Shown: in pieces, positions 33,853 through 41,850 of the stretch
How the letters are laid out: every line of letters begins with the position of its first letter
How positions within the stretch are numbered: position 1 is the stretch's first letter
Source of the DNA: Pseudomonadota bacterium
GTDB taxonomy: Bacteria > Pseudomonadota > Gammaproteobacteria > Legionellales > Legionellaceae
Reading direction: 5' to 3'
Length of the DNA: 64,000 nucleotides
Assembly: GCA_020051095.1 (NCBI GenBank)
Contig: JAGVJN010000041.1
Location: 124,001-188,000 of the forward strand
The notes under the pieces: generated by a model
The model's database searches: none
What the model was told of the DNA's origin: nothing
Seen by the model: the letters and a program-made list of their open reading frames with translations, nothing else
Translations under genes and position numbers: made by a program

Positions 33853-34467
33853 ATGAAACATTACATTGCCATGATAGTTGCATTATCTGCTTTGTTTTCT
33901 AATACGTATGCTTCACAAGAAATCAGCCTTCCTTGGAATAAAATCAGCCAAACAAATCAAGCTGAACATATTGTTTCGCTCAATGGTTTACAACCCTATA
34001 CAGCCTATAACGTTAGCTGCAGCTTTTTTAATAGCCTAGAGACTTCGGTTGATTTTCTGATAAGCCCGCGCTTGCTTCCAGAAAGCCAGTACCGAAATGT
34101 CCAACTTAACCAAAAACCGTTAGCCAATAACCACGGCCAACTGCAAGCAGGGAATAATTTGATAAGCTTTGATATTGAAGTTCAAAAAGAAGATAGTCAA
34201 CATTACAATCAGCTGACGCTAAAATCCGATAGCAATACCCCTCCTATTCTCACCGAATGTATCGCAACCCCTTTAACTAACAATGTTCGCCACAATCAAC
34301 ACAGTGAAGTCAGTTCCGGCGGCTATTTTTTTGCCTATAACGATACCAATCACCCAGTCACCATCACGGTGGGTAATTTCTTCCCAACCAAATATGCCAT
34401 TAAGCCCCATGGCAGAAAGATGGTGTGGGTCTCTACCGATAATCAAGATATCCACGTGATCGGATAA
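33853..34467 (+). CDS. Exported orphan protein
   Basis: 204 residues from ATG 33853, which has aagga 6 nt upstream; a longer frame from 33811 would hide the signal peptide behind 14 residues. The leader MKHYIAMIVALSALFSNTYAS has a basic start, hydrophobic core and an A-x-A-like cleavage site. The mature part is beta-rich with two cysteines (near VSCSFF and TECIAT) that could form a disulfide. No family recognised. It is the first of four exported proteins in a row, the second on the opposite strand. Confidence 0.65.
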   Translation: MKHYIAMIVALSALFSNTYASQEISLPWNKISQTNQAEHIVSLNGLQPYTAYNVSCSFFNSLETSVDFLISPRLLPESQYRNVQLNQKPLANNHGQLQAGNNLISFDIEVQKEDSQHYNQLTLKSDSNTPPILTECIATPLTNNVRHNQHSEVSSGGYFFAYNDTNHPVTITVGNFFPTKYAIKPHGRKMVWVSTDNQDIHVIG

Positions 34468-34501
34468 TTATCTATCGTTTGTGATGTCGATTGCTACTAT
34501 C

Positions 34502-34861
34502 TCAGGTAATTGAAATAATTTCATACGTACCATTTGCACTGCCCGCAGCATTCGTACTTTGCCAAGATGCGCTTGAACCATCATCCACAAAGCATACGAT
34601 TCCAGAGCCCGCGGCAATAGCCACTGATGGATTTCCATCACATGTGAAATCAATACTATTAGGACTCGCTGCATCGACGTTTAAATGGATAAGGAGCGTT
34701 GTTCCAATAGCTGATAGGGTTATGACATTAGCTGAAGTTGTTGACGTCCAATTCACCACTTGGCTTAGCATGCTGTGTGTTGAAATTATTTTTTGTTCAG
34801 AAGCTAATACCTGAAAAGTCAAAAGTATCGAAGCAAACAATAACGCGATTTTTTTATACAT
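34502..34861 (-). CDS. Small exported orphan protein
   Basis: 119 residues with a clear signal peptide (MYKKIALLFASILLTFQVLAS) and a mature part of about 98 residues rich in Ser, Thr, Ala and Ile, with two cysteines (DFTCDG, IVCFVDD). The beta-strand pattern resembles the neighbouring exported proteins, so these may be related surface or periplasmic factors. A ggaattcc-like site (ggaaattcc on this strand) precedes the ATG. It converges on the 33853-34467 gene with a 34-bp gap. Confidence 0.6.
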   Translation of the reverse strand: MYKKIALLFASILLTFQVLASEQKIISTHSMLSQVVNWTSTTSANVITLSAIGTTLLIHLNVDAASPNSIDFTCDGNPSVAIAAGSGIVCFVDDGSSASWQSTNAAGSANGTYEIISIT

Positions 34862-35002
34862 GGAATTTCCTTATAACCTAGTTGGCAACATCCCTTAGTT
34901 AACATCCAAAGCTTATAACCAAGAGAAGTCATATGACAAAGACTCAAATTTATGTTACACATAAATCTATCCTATTCTATACAGAACTTTTTTTAGTAAT
35001 CA

Positions 35003-35782
35003 ATGCTAAAACGACTTATTAAAAATAACTTATTCGCTCTGGCCATACTTTATTGGCTTAGCCTTTTTTTCAATACGGCGGTTGCAGGCAGTTTAGGTGA
35101 ATCAATCCCATCAGAGCGCGGGCGCATTTTTGTTCTTGCGGCTGTCGGTGGCGGCCTGGTTAATATCAATAAAACAGCCGATGTGTTCCTAAGTGATACC
35201 ATTTCAAATCGTTATCGCCTCCACCGAGCTACAAATGGTTTTATGATGGCAGGCTTTGGTGTGGGTCGTCATATTCATAGCATTAACAATCATCCCTTCG
35301 ATCTCGGGGTTTCTGGTTACTATTATGATTTAGGAACGTTTAAAGGCCGTGTTCATCCCGCCTATAATGTGGCACCTGATTTTGATACCTTAAATTTTTC
35401 CTTGAAAGCCTCCTCCATTGCTTTATTAGCCGAGTTACGTTATTACTTTCAAGCTCAACGCTTTCAACCCTTCTTATCAGTGGCAGCTGGCGCTGCTCGA
35501 AATGCCTTAATCCGTTACAAAGAATTCCCGCCTTATAATAATCTCTCCCCCGCCCCCATGCTAAGACCGTTTAAAAATCATCATACAATCAACGTATCAT
35601 CTGGGATTGGCGCTGGGGTGAAACGTCAATTAAGTCGTTATGCAGAAGGGGCTTTGGAATATCGTTTTGTCTATTTAGGCAATGCTGAGTTAGGGGTTTC
35701 GCCCATTCAGTTGACTCAGCATCGTATGCAATTTAGGCATCTTTATGTCAATTCGCTGATATTATCATTATTTGTGGATTAA
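35003..35782 (+). CDS. Outer-membrane beta-barrel protein, opacity-like
   Basis: 259 residues with a signal peptide (LFALAILYWLSLFFNTAVAG, about 11-30) and barrel strands: GRIFVLAAVGGGLVNI, GFMMAGFGVGRHI, FDLGVSGYYYDLG, SIALLAELRYYFQ, FQPFLSVAAGAARNAL, NVSSGIGAGVKRQL and ALEYRFVYLG, ending ...LILSLFVD. It resembles, distantly, the barrel protein at 14359-15219. It lies 66 bp upstream of the propeller protein in the same direction, and the two could be co-transcribed as a barrel and its surface partner; that link is inference. Confidence 0.7.
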   Translation: MLKRLIKNNLFALAILYWLSLFFNTAVAGSLGESIPSERGRIFVLAAVGGGLVNINKTADVFLSDTISNRYRLHRATNGFMMAGFGVGRHIHSINNHPFDLGVSGYYYDLGTFKGRVHPAYNVAPDFDTLNFSLKASSIALLAELRYYFQAQRFQPFLSVAAGAARNALIRYKEFPPYNNLSPAPMLRPFKNHHTINVSSGIGAGVKRQLSRYAEGALEYRFVYLGNAELGVSPIQLTQHRMQFRHLYVNSLILSLFVD

Positions 35783-35848
35783 ACGTGTCTTATAAAATTC
35801 TGGCGACAATCCCCAAGCTGAACAAAAAAATGGAGATAATAAACAAAC

Positions 35849-37618
35849 ATGAATGAGCACCCTTCGATTAAAATAAGACAAACAATCCTTCTATTATTAA
35901 CTGCCTTATTTTCTTCAATGGTGGCTGCCAAACCCTTTTTTAGCATCACAACAAACAGCAGCGCTGTGCAGATTAATGTCAACTCAAACGCTATTATCAC
36001 CTACCAAGTGTATAATAATAGCGGCATTCAAGCCAAAAACATGGTGTATGATGTCAATTATCAAAATCATTCTGAAGTATCAGTCGTAGGCGCAGGAACA
36101 ACCTGTACGTCCACATTACAACCCTATCAATCTTGCACATTACAATTGCGTGTTACAGTCAATGATATAATGCGAAGCTTTCGCTTAATCCCTCGTGTAT
36201 GCACCGATAATGGCATTGTCTGCTCAGTACCAGACGTGAATAATCGCACCTTAATTTCTGTGATAGCAGTTCCGCTTACCTTGAGTGTGAATGCAATTGC
36301 AAGTGATCAGCATCTGCAACTTCGGGCGTTAACATTAACTAACTCAGGAACCACGTCGGTTACCTTGAATCAGATTCAGGTTTCAGAAAGCAATAGCCTA
36401 CAAAACCTAATTGAAGTCTGTAGCCCATCCACCAGTTGCACACCACCGACAGCCTCACAGCCATCGTGCTATTCAATAACCTCACTATCTGCGGGTGGCT
36501 CTTGTTTAATATGGTTTCGCTCCTTGGATGTAGCAACCCAAGCGCTAGGAAATATGTCGGGTGATGTGACTATCACCTTGCAAACCAATCCACAAACGAC
36601 CTTAAATACCAATACCTTTACCGTCAATTATAATAATGATTTATATGCTGGCGGGCAGTTTACCGATGCGGGAGGGGTAGCTGATACAAACCGCATAGCC
36701 CGATGGGACGGCACTACATGGCATGCCTTAAGCACGGGAATACCCAATAACAGTGTTAATGCGTTGGCAATTTATCAATTTGATTTGTTTATTGGGGGTA
36801 ATTTTACCAATGCCGGTGGCATAAATGGCGATCGAATAGTCCGGTGGGATGGCCTAGCGTTTAACCCGTTATCTACGGGGATTAACAATGGTAACGTTCG
36901 AGCATTAACCGTTTTTAACGATGAATTAATATTAGGGGGTGATTTTACGTCACCTGAAATTCGTATTGCGGCTTGGGATGGCGTTAACTTTAATGCCCTA
37001 TCCTCTGGAATTAGCAACAACAATGTATTTGCTTTACTTGCGCTTAACTCCAATTTGTATGTCGGTGGAAATTTTACCAACCAATATGGCGCTTTAGGAG
37101 ACCGGATAATACAATGGGATGGCCTTAATTTTAATGCCCTAGCCTCTGGAATTAGTAATGGCAATGTATTTGCTTTATTTGAGCTCAATTCCAATTTGTA
37201 TGTCGGTGGAAATTTTACCAACCAATACGGCGCTTTAGGAGACCGGATAATACAATGGAATGGCGCAAATTTCACACCACTGTCTGTAGTCGCACCTAAT
37301 AATTCCGTCAGAGCTCTTACAGCTATGGGTGGAAATTTGATTCTGGCAGGAAATTTTACAAATTTAGATAACCCAAATGGTGACAGGGTCGTAGCATGGG
37401 ATGGTGCAAGCTACAGCGCTTTGGGAGCGGGGATTGGCAATAATGCTGTATATGCCTTAGCTGTTGCACAAAACACCTTGCTATTCGCAGGGGGGACGTT
37501 TACCAATCCAGCGGTTCGAATTGCTCAATGGAATGGAAGCATTTGGAGTGCATTAGGTAGCGGTATTAACAATACTGTCCTGGCGTTGATTGTCGCCTCA
37601 TCGCTTATTTTATCCTAA
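35849..37618 (+). CDS. Exported protein with Ig-like domains and a RAX2-like repeat beta-propeller
   Basis: 589 residues. Signal peptide about 1-30 (TILLLLTALFSSMVAAK). About 30-260 are two beta-sandwich domains with paired cysteines and phrases such as LTNSGTTSVTL and LSAGGSCLIWF, typical of Hydin/ASPM-like Ig folds. From about 262 to the end run seven repeats of the form LYxGGxFTxxGGxxxxRIxxWDGxxFxxLxxGIxNxxVxAL. The same repeat occurs in the fungal cell-polarity protein Rax2 and in bacterial surface proteins, where it builds a propeller. Two units (36991-37131 and 37132-37272) are nearly identical at the DNA level, so the repeat number is probably still changing. Probably cell-surface or secreted. 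Confidence 0.75.
   Translation: MNEHPSIKIRQTILLLLTALFSSMVAAKPFFSITTNSSAVQINVNSNAIITYQVYNNSGIQAKNMVYDVNYQNHSEVSVVGAGTTCTSTLQPYQSCTLQLRVTVNDIMRSFRLIPRVCTDNGIVCSVPDVNNRTLISVIAVPLTLSVNAIASDQHLQLRALTLTNSGTTSVTLNQIQVSESNSLQNLIEVCSPSTSCTPPTASQPSCYSITSLSAGGSCLIWFRSLDVATQALGNMSGDVTITLQTNPQTTLNTNTFTVNYNNDLYAGGQFTDAGGVADTNRIARWDGTTWHALSTGIPNNSVNALAIYQFDLFIGGNFTNAGGINGDRIVRWDGLAFNPLSTGINNGNVRALTVFNDELILGGDFTSPEIRIAAWDGVNFNALSSGISNNNVFALLALNSNLYVGGNFTNQYGALGDRIIQWDGLNFNALASGISNGNVFALFELNSNLYVGGNFTNQYGALGDRIIQWNGANFTPLSVVAPNNSVRALTAMGGNLILAGNFTNLDNPNGDRVVAWDGASYSALGAGIGNNAVYALAVAQNTLLFAGGTFTNPAVRIAQWNGSIWSALGSGINNTVLALIVASSLILS
36991..37272 (+). repeat. Two near-identical 141-bp tandem units inside the propeller gene
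   Basis: Unit 36991-37131 and unit 37132-37272 differ at about fifteen positions, many silent. Each encodes 47 residues, one propeller repeat. The other repeats in the gene have diverged much more, so this is a recent duplication. Confidence 0.85.
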
Positions 37619-37636
37619 AAAGTAGCAACAGACACG

Positions 37637-38911
37637 TTAAAGGCGGCCTAAAGGAACGGCATTTAATATTTGAGCTAATTTTTCACGATCCAACTTGTTT
37701 TGCCATTTCGAAATAACAATGGTGGCTATGGTATTGCCAATCATGTTGGTGAGCGAACGTCCTTCGGACATGAAGCGGTCAATGCCTAAAATAATAACCA
37801 CCCCAGCGACAGGCACCGTACCAATGGCAGCAAGGGAGCTGGCCAACACGATAAAACCACTACCAGTCACCCCTGCTGCTCCTTTGGAGCTGATAATCAT
37901 GACGATGAGTAAAAAAAGTTGTTGGGAATAGGTGAGATCAGAGTGGGTTGCTTGGGCGATAAATAGGGCCGCTAGGGTTAAATAGATTGCCGTGCCATCT
38001 AAGTTAAATGAATATCCCGTGGGGATGACTAAATCGACCACTGTTTTGTCACAGCCTAAATCGGTTAATTTTTCCAGTAAGTTGGGGAGAACCGTCTCAG
38101 AAGAAGAGGTAGCAAACACAATGACGATTTCTGTTTTAATATACTTCAATACTTTGAAGATACTCACATCGCAATAAAAATAAAGAAGTCCGCCTAAGAT
38201 GACAAAGATAAAGACTAAGCAGGTAAGGTAAAAGCATAATAGTAATACCACTAAATCCAGTAAGGAACTCGCCCCATATTTGCCGACCGTAAACGCCATG
38301 GCAGCAAAGGCTGCGACAGGGGCATAATGCATAATGCCATGGATGATTTTAAAAAATATTTTGGCTAAATGTTCGATGCCTTCGGTGATTTTGCGTCCTT
38401 GTTGACCATAGGCCATCAACCCAAGGGCAAACGTAATACTGACAAAGAGAACTTGCAGTATATCGCCATGAATAAACGCACTAAAAAATGTGGTTGGAAT
38501 AATGTTTAAGACAAAGTCTTGAACATTATCGCTATGTTCAGCATTGCCAATATAGGATTTGGCATCCGAAAGATTCAACGAAGAAGGGTCAATATTTAAG
38601 CCTCTGCCCGGTTCAAAAAGATTGGCAACGAATAAGCCAATTGCCAAGGCAATGCTTGTGGTAATTAAAAAATAGATAATGGCTGCACCACCTATTTGCC
38701 CTACTGTTTTCAAGTTTGCCATCGCGGCAATGCCCGAAACAAGGGTTAAAAAAATGATAGGCGTTATCATCATTTTAATCAGTTTAATAAAAATATCGGC
38801 GAGCGGTTTTACGTGGGTGGCCAGATCGGGGGTTATGCAGCCTAGAGCGACACCCAAGAGAATTCCAATCAAAACTTGGACATATAAATGCTTAAATACT
38901 CTTAACATCAT
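37637..38911 (-). CDS. dctA: C4-dicarboxylate:cation symporter (DctA/GltP family)
   Basis: 424 residues, DAACS-family inner-membrane importer of succinate, fumarate, malate or acidic amino acids with protons or sodium. Signatures: FIKLIKMMITPIIFLTLVSGIA in the N-terminal half, the re-entrant serine-rich ATSSSETVLPNLLEKL, IPTGYSFNLDGTAIY, and KGAAGVTGSGFIVLASSLAA with ILGIDRFMSEGRSLTNMIGN near the end. The pattern is closer to DctA than to GltP, but the substrate cannot be fixed by eye. Monocistronic; no dctBD pair is near. Confidence 0.85.
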   Translation of the reverse strand: MMLRVFKHLYVQVLIGILLGVALGCITPDLATHVKPLADIFIKLIKMMITPIIFLTLVSGIAAMANLKTVGQIGGAAIIYFLITTSIALAIGLFVANLFEPGRGLNIDPSSLNLSDAKSYIGNAEHSDNVQDFVLNIIPTTFFSAFIHGDILQVLFVSITFALGLMAYGQQGRKITEGIEHLAKIFFKIIHGIMHYAPVAAFAAMAFTVGKYGASSLLDLVVLLLCFYLTCLVFIFVILGGLLYFYCDVSIFKVLKYIKTEIVIVFATSSSETVLPNLLEKLTDLGCDKTVVDLVIPTGYSFNLDGTAIYLTLAALFIAQATHSDLTYSQQLFLLIVMIISSKGAAGVTGSGFIVLASSLAAIGTVPVAGVVIILGIDRFMSEGRSLTNMIGNTIATIVISKWQNKLDREKLAQILNAVPLGRL

Positions 38912-39086
38912 TCCTTTTCTATCAAGAGACTAAACTTTGATAATACCTCAACTAATTGAATAAAGCTAATCTATATAGATCAATGTTAAGTCATATGATT
39001 GTCAGTTTAACCCTGAGGGATAGACACTTTATTTACTGTAATAACACACGCAGGGTGACGTCCATGGCTTATTTCTAAATTGTTTG

Positions 39087-39137
39087 ATAACCAAAATGGT
39101 TGAATAAATAAGTGGTGTTTTTCTAGTGCGAAATGAT
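39087..39137 (+). repeat. Dispersed repeat, family R3, copy 2
   Basis: Counterpart of 33424-33475 in the opposite orientation. Together with the R1 copy at 39143 it fills much of the 38912-39226 gap between dctA and the next gene; otherwise that gap is AT-rich with nothing recognisable. Confidence 0.5.
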
Positions 39138-39142
39138 AGTTA

Positions 39143-39214
39143 CTAAATAGCTTCCATCATTATTCCTTCTCCCCAGGCATGGGGAGAAGGTGCCCAACGG
39201 GCGGAAGAGGGGTT
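39143..39214 (+). repeat. Dispersed palindromic repeat, family R1, copy B
   Basis: taaatagcttcc, then ccttctcccc-aggcat-ggggagaagg hairpin, then tgcccaacgggcgga and gaggggtt. It is the same layout as the copies at 2384 (inverted), 53852, 57645 and 63286, with a longer perfect hairpin stem. It abuts the 3' end of the following minus-strand gene and could serve as its terminator. Confidence 0.75.
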
Positions 39215-39226
39215 GTTGAATCGAGT

Positions 39227-40087
39227 TTATTTTTTAGGGGTGTTTACTGGTGAACTCTTGGAAGGCTGATGACTCACTTTCAACTTGGGGATGAATTTCC
39301 CTAAATTGTTACCCTCCAACATGGAACTGACTACCGTATCCACCATCATAAACGTTTGAAAAATCGTTCTCATTTCATCGGGGTCATTTGCTGCTAATTT
39401 TTTCAAGAACTCAGTTAGACCTTCTTCATCTTCTTTAAACGATTTATAATCTGGGTTGCTTATGACATAACCTTGAAAGCTTAAGCCTTCATGAACATTC
39501 AAAGAAACTGATAGCGCAAAGCTTTTAAAAAACACGTCTTCAAGGGGCGTTTCTTCTGGTAACTTGCTGAAATCCACGGTAGCAGCAAATAATGCTGTCA
39601 AGCCCTGATAATTGCCTTGGGCGTCTTTTGATGTTGACGTCACCGCGCCACTGAAATTCAAAGCGTCCCCATACTCCTGATCGGTGGTCGTTTCAAACAT
39701 ATTATCGACATACTCAACCAATTGAGGAATCAATTCATTGATGTCTTCCTGGCTCAACATTTTGGTTAAATCAATCCCAAGTGACCCGGCCATAACTGTT
39801 TTAGGAGCCACCCCATCATTGTAATCATATTCAATGTTATCTAGCTTAAGATTAAAGTGATTATTGGCAGCTTTTTTAAAATACTGGGCATTGACAGCAA
39901 CTTTTTCGACACGTTCATCGGTCAAATTAATATCAGTAAATGTTAAATTTACAATCGTGTTTTGGTTTTGAAAAGGGGACAACACTTTTTTAATTTGTGA
40001 ATTTACCTGACCAACATCAATGCTATTTGCAAACACCATCGAAGCAGCAGCGAACGAGAGAAACAACCCAAGCACTAATTTCCGCAT
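39227..40087 (-). CDS. Exported orphan protein
   Basis: 286 residues with a signal peptide (MRKLVLGLFLSFAAASMVFA, cleavage before N-S-I) and a good ribosome site (taggag, 7 nt upstream). The mature protein is acidic, with strands such as NTIVNLTFTDINL and LTALFAATVDFSKLP that recall lipid- or membrane-associated beta proteins of the DUF945 kind, but the match is too weak to name. It ends in a Lys/Ser/Pro-rich tail. Probably periplasmic. Isolated between dctA and a divergent permease. Confidence 0.6.
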   Translation of the reverse strand: MRKLVLGLFLSFAAASMVFANSIDVGQVNSQIKKVLSPFQNQNTIVNLTFTDINLTDERVEKVAVNAQYFKKAANNHFNLKLDNIEYDYNDGVAPKTVMAGSLGIDLTKMLSQEDINELIPQLVEYVDNMFETTTDQEYGDALNFSGAVTSTSKDAQGNYQGLTALFAATVDFSKLPEETPLEDVFFKSFALSVSLNVHEGLSFQGYVISNPDYKSFKEDEEGLTEFLKKLAANDPDEMRTIFQTFMMVDTVVSSMLEGNNLGKFIPKLKVSHQPSKSSPVNTPKK

Positions 40088-40296
40088 AAAAATCTCCTAT
40101 TAACTAATCTTCAGCTCTATTCGGACAGGTAGTATATCTGATATCCTTAGCTAAGGAAATAATCTGTCAGATGGAAAGGGGCATTGTGTTCAAATTTTAT
40201 ATCCAGTTATTTCAATAGCCTAGTTTCTAGTAAAAATGCTTTAAAATAATCGAATAATGTGTCAATATGCAACCATGTTGGTAATTTTTAATCCAA

Positions 40297-41580
40297 ATGC
40301 CCTTATTTAGTCTTCGATCATTAACGTTTCTTGTCATCGCTAATATGCTTGGCGCTGGACTGTTTACGACCTCTGGCATAGCGCTTAGTCAGATCCCTTC
40401 ACCAACCGTTATCCTAACCGCCTGGCTAATTGCTGGTCTCATTGCCTTGTGCGGGGCAATCAGTTATGGCATTTTGGCAAAAGAAGTGACTGCCTCGGGT
40501 GGCGAATATATTTTTTTAAGCCGCTTTATCCACCCCGTTGCGGGCTATATAGCAGGCATCGTGTCCTTATTCGTTGGATTTTCAGGTGCATCGGCCTATT
40601 CTGCATTGACGTTGGCTGCGTATGTCAAAGGCATATCAAGCATCCCTTCAGTGCCTGTCATCGCATCAATCGCAATTGGGCTTTGTTTGATCTTTAGACG
40701 CATTCAACTGCACACAGGGTCAATGATTCAAAATCTGTTTGTGGTTTGCCAGTTAGGATTATTGGGACTGTTTATTCTTCTTTCGCTGCGCTTTATTCAC
40801 CTTCCCGCAGCGCCCTCATTTCTGCCATCGTCGATATCCCCACAATCGTTTGCAACCGTTGTTTTGTGGGTTTTTTATAGTTACACCGGATTTAATGCGG
40901 CGATTTATGTATCGGGAATGGCTAAACACCCCGAAAAAAATGTTCCCAAAGCCATGCGTTGGGGCACGCTCGTTATTTTGTTACTCTATTTAATAGTTAA
41001 TGCCATTTTTCTTTACATTCCGCCCCAAGTTTTTATTTCAGGGCAGGTCGATATTGCTGCCAGAGTCGCTCAATACATCGGCGGCGATTCACTAGCATTG
41101 ATAATACGTCTTGTGATTATCTTCACCCTGTTTTCAGCGATTTATTCCATGTTTATTGTCGGTCCCAGTGTGTATGTTGCCATGAGTCAAGATGGGGTGA
41201 TGCCTGCTGGCAGGGGAAGCAATGCACAACAATTATTTTTCGCATCAAGCTTACAAGCATTGATTGTTCTTATTATCATTTGGAGCACCTCACTCCAATC
41301 GTTGCTTTCCTATATCGGCATGACTCTATCGTTTTCCATGTTGCTGACGGTGGGCGCTAGCTTGAAAATATTAAAAAGGAAACAAACCAAATCACTCTGG
41401 CAATGGTTTCCACCCATCCTCTTCATGATAGCGGCAAGCTGCATGATTGGTTTAGCAAGCCTCCATAACCCCATGGAGCTGTTCTACAGTGTCGTAACGA
41501 TTGGTGTGGGAATGATACTCTTTCTTTTCAAAAAGAAGCCTGTTCTGGAAGTAGCAGAAATTCAAGCCAATCAGCGCTGA
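40297..41580 (+). CDS. APC-superfamily amino-acid permease
   Basis: 427 residues and about 12 helices. The first helix reads FLVIANMLGAGLFTTSGIAL, the conserved G-A/S-G-I/L-F unwound segment of APC transporters. ALCGAISYGILAKEVTASGGEYIFLSRF holds the G-G-x-Y motif after helix 2, and SYTGFNAAIYVSGMAKHPEKNVPKAMRWG matches the E/H-x-P-x-K-N-x-P-R/K-A signature. It imports or exchanges an amino acid at the inner membrane; the substrate is not evident. A hairpin with a T run follows at 41608-41643. Confidence 0.85.
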   Translation: MPLFSLRSLTFLVIANMLGAGLFTTSGIALSQIPSPTVILTAWLIAGLIALCGAISYGILAKEVTASGGEYIFLSRFIHPVAGYIAGIVSLFVGFSGASAYSALTLAAYVKGISSIPSVPVIASIAIGLCLIFRRIQLHTGSMIQNLFVVCQLGLLGLFILLSLRFIHLPAAPSFLPSSISPQSFATVVLWVFYSYTGFNAAIYVSGMAKHPEKNVPKAMRWGTLVILLLYLIVNAIFLYIPPQVFISGQVDIAARVAQYIGGDSLALIIRLVIIFTLFSAIYSMFIVGPSVYVAMSQDGVMPAGRGSNAQQLFFASSLQALIVLIIIWSTSLQSLLSYIGMTLSFSMLLTVGASLKILKRKQTKSLWQWFPPILFMIAASCMIGLASLHNPMELFYSVVTIGVGMILFLFKKKPVLEVAEIQANQR

Positions 41581-41607
41581 GGAAGGTCTAGGTTATACTG
41601 AGTGATT

Positions 41608-41643
41608 CCCGCATTCCGCTTCGCTCAATGCGGGCCACTTTTT
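41608..41643 (+). terminator. Likely intrinsic terminator after the permease gene (also an R2-like palindrome)
   Basis: Stem cccgcatt (41608-41615) / aatgcggg (41627-41634) with a loop of ccgcttcgctc, then ccac and five T (41639-41643). The cccgcatt...aatgcggg core is shared with the R2 repeat at 56470, so a repeat may have been adopted as terminator. Confidence 0.55.
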
Positions 41644-41850
41644 AACGCAGTTGGCAATGGATGCTCTATAGTATTTGCCGTAAATTAGATTTATAATAAA
41701 CCAAGTCTCAACAAAGCCACGAAAATACTGCGCTGAAACAACAAAAACAATCCCTTTACAAAAAGTCGTACTTGGCGCTGTACAGTAAATCGCTTTATAA
41801 GTTATAACAATTAATATCGCCTTCTAAACTGAAACTTTCCAGGATTCAAA

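Noticed and set aside
36775-37275. 166-codon open frame on the minus strand inside the propeller gene
   Set aside because: It mirrors the tandem repeats of the plus-strand gene; its own repeated motifs are simply antisense to them, and it has no ribosome site.
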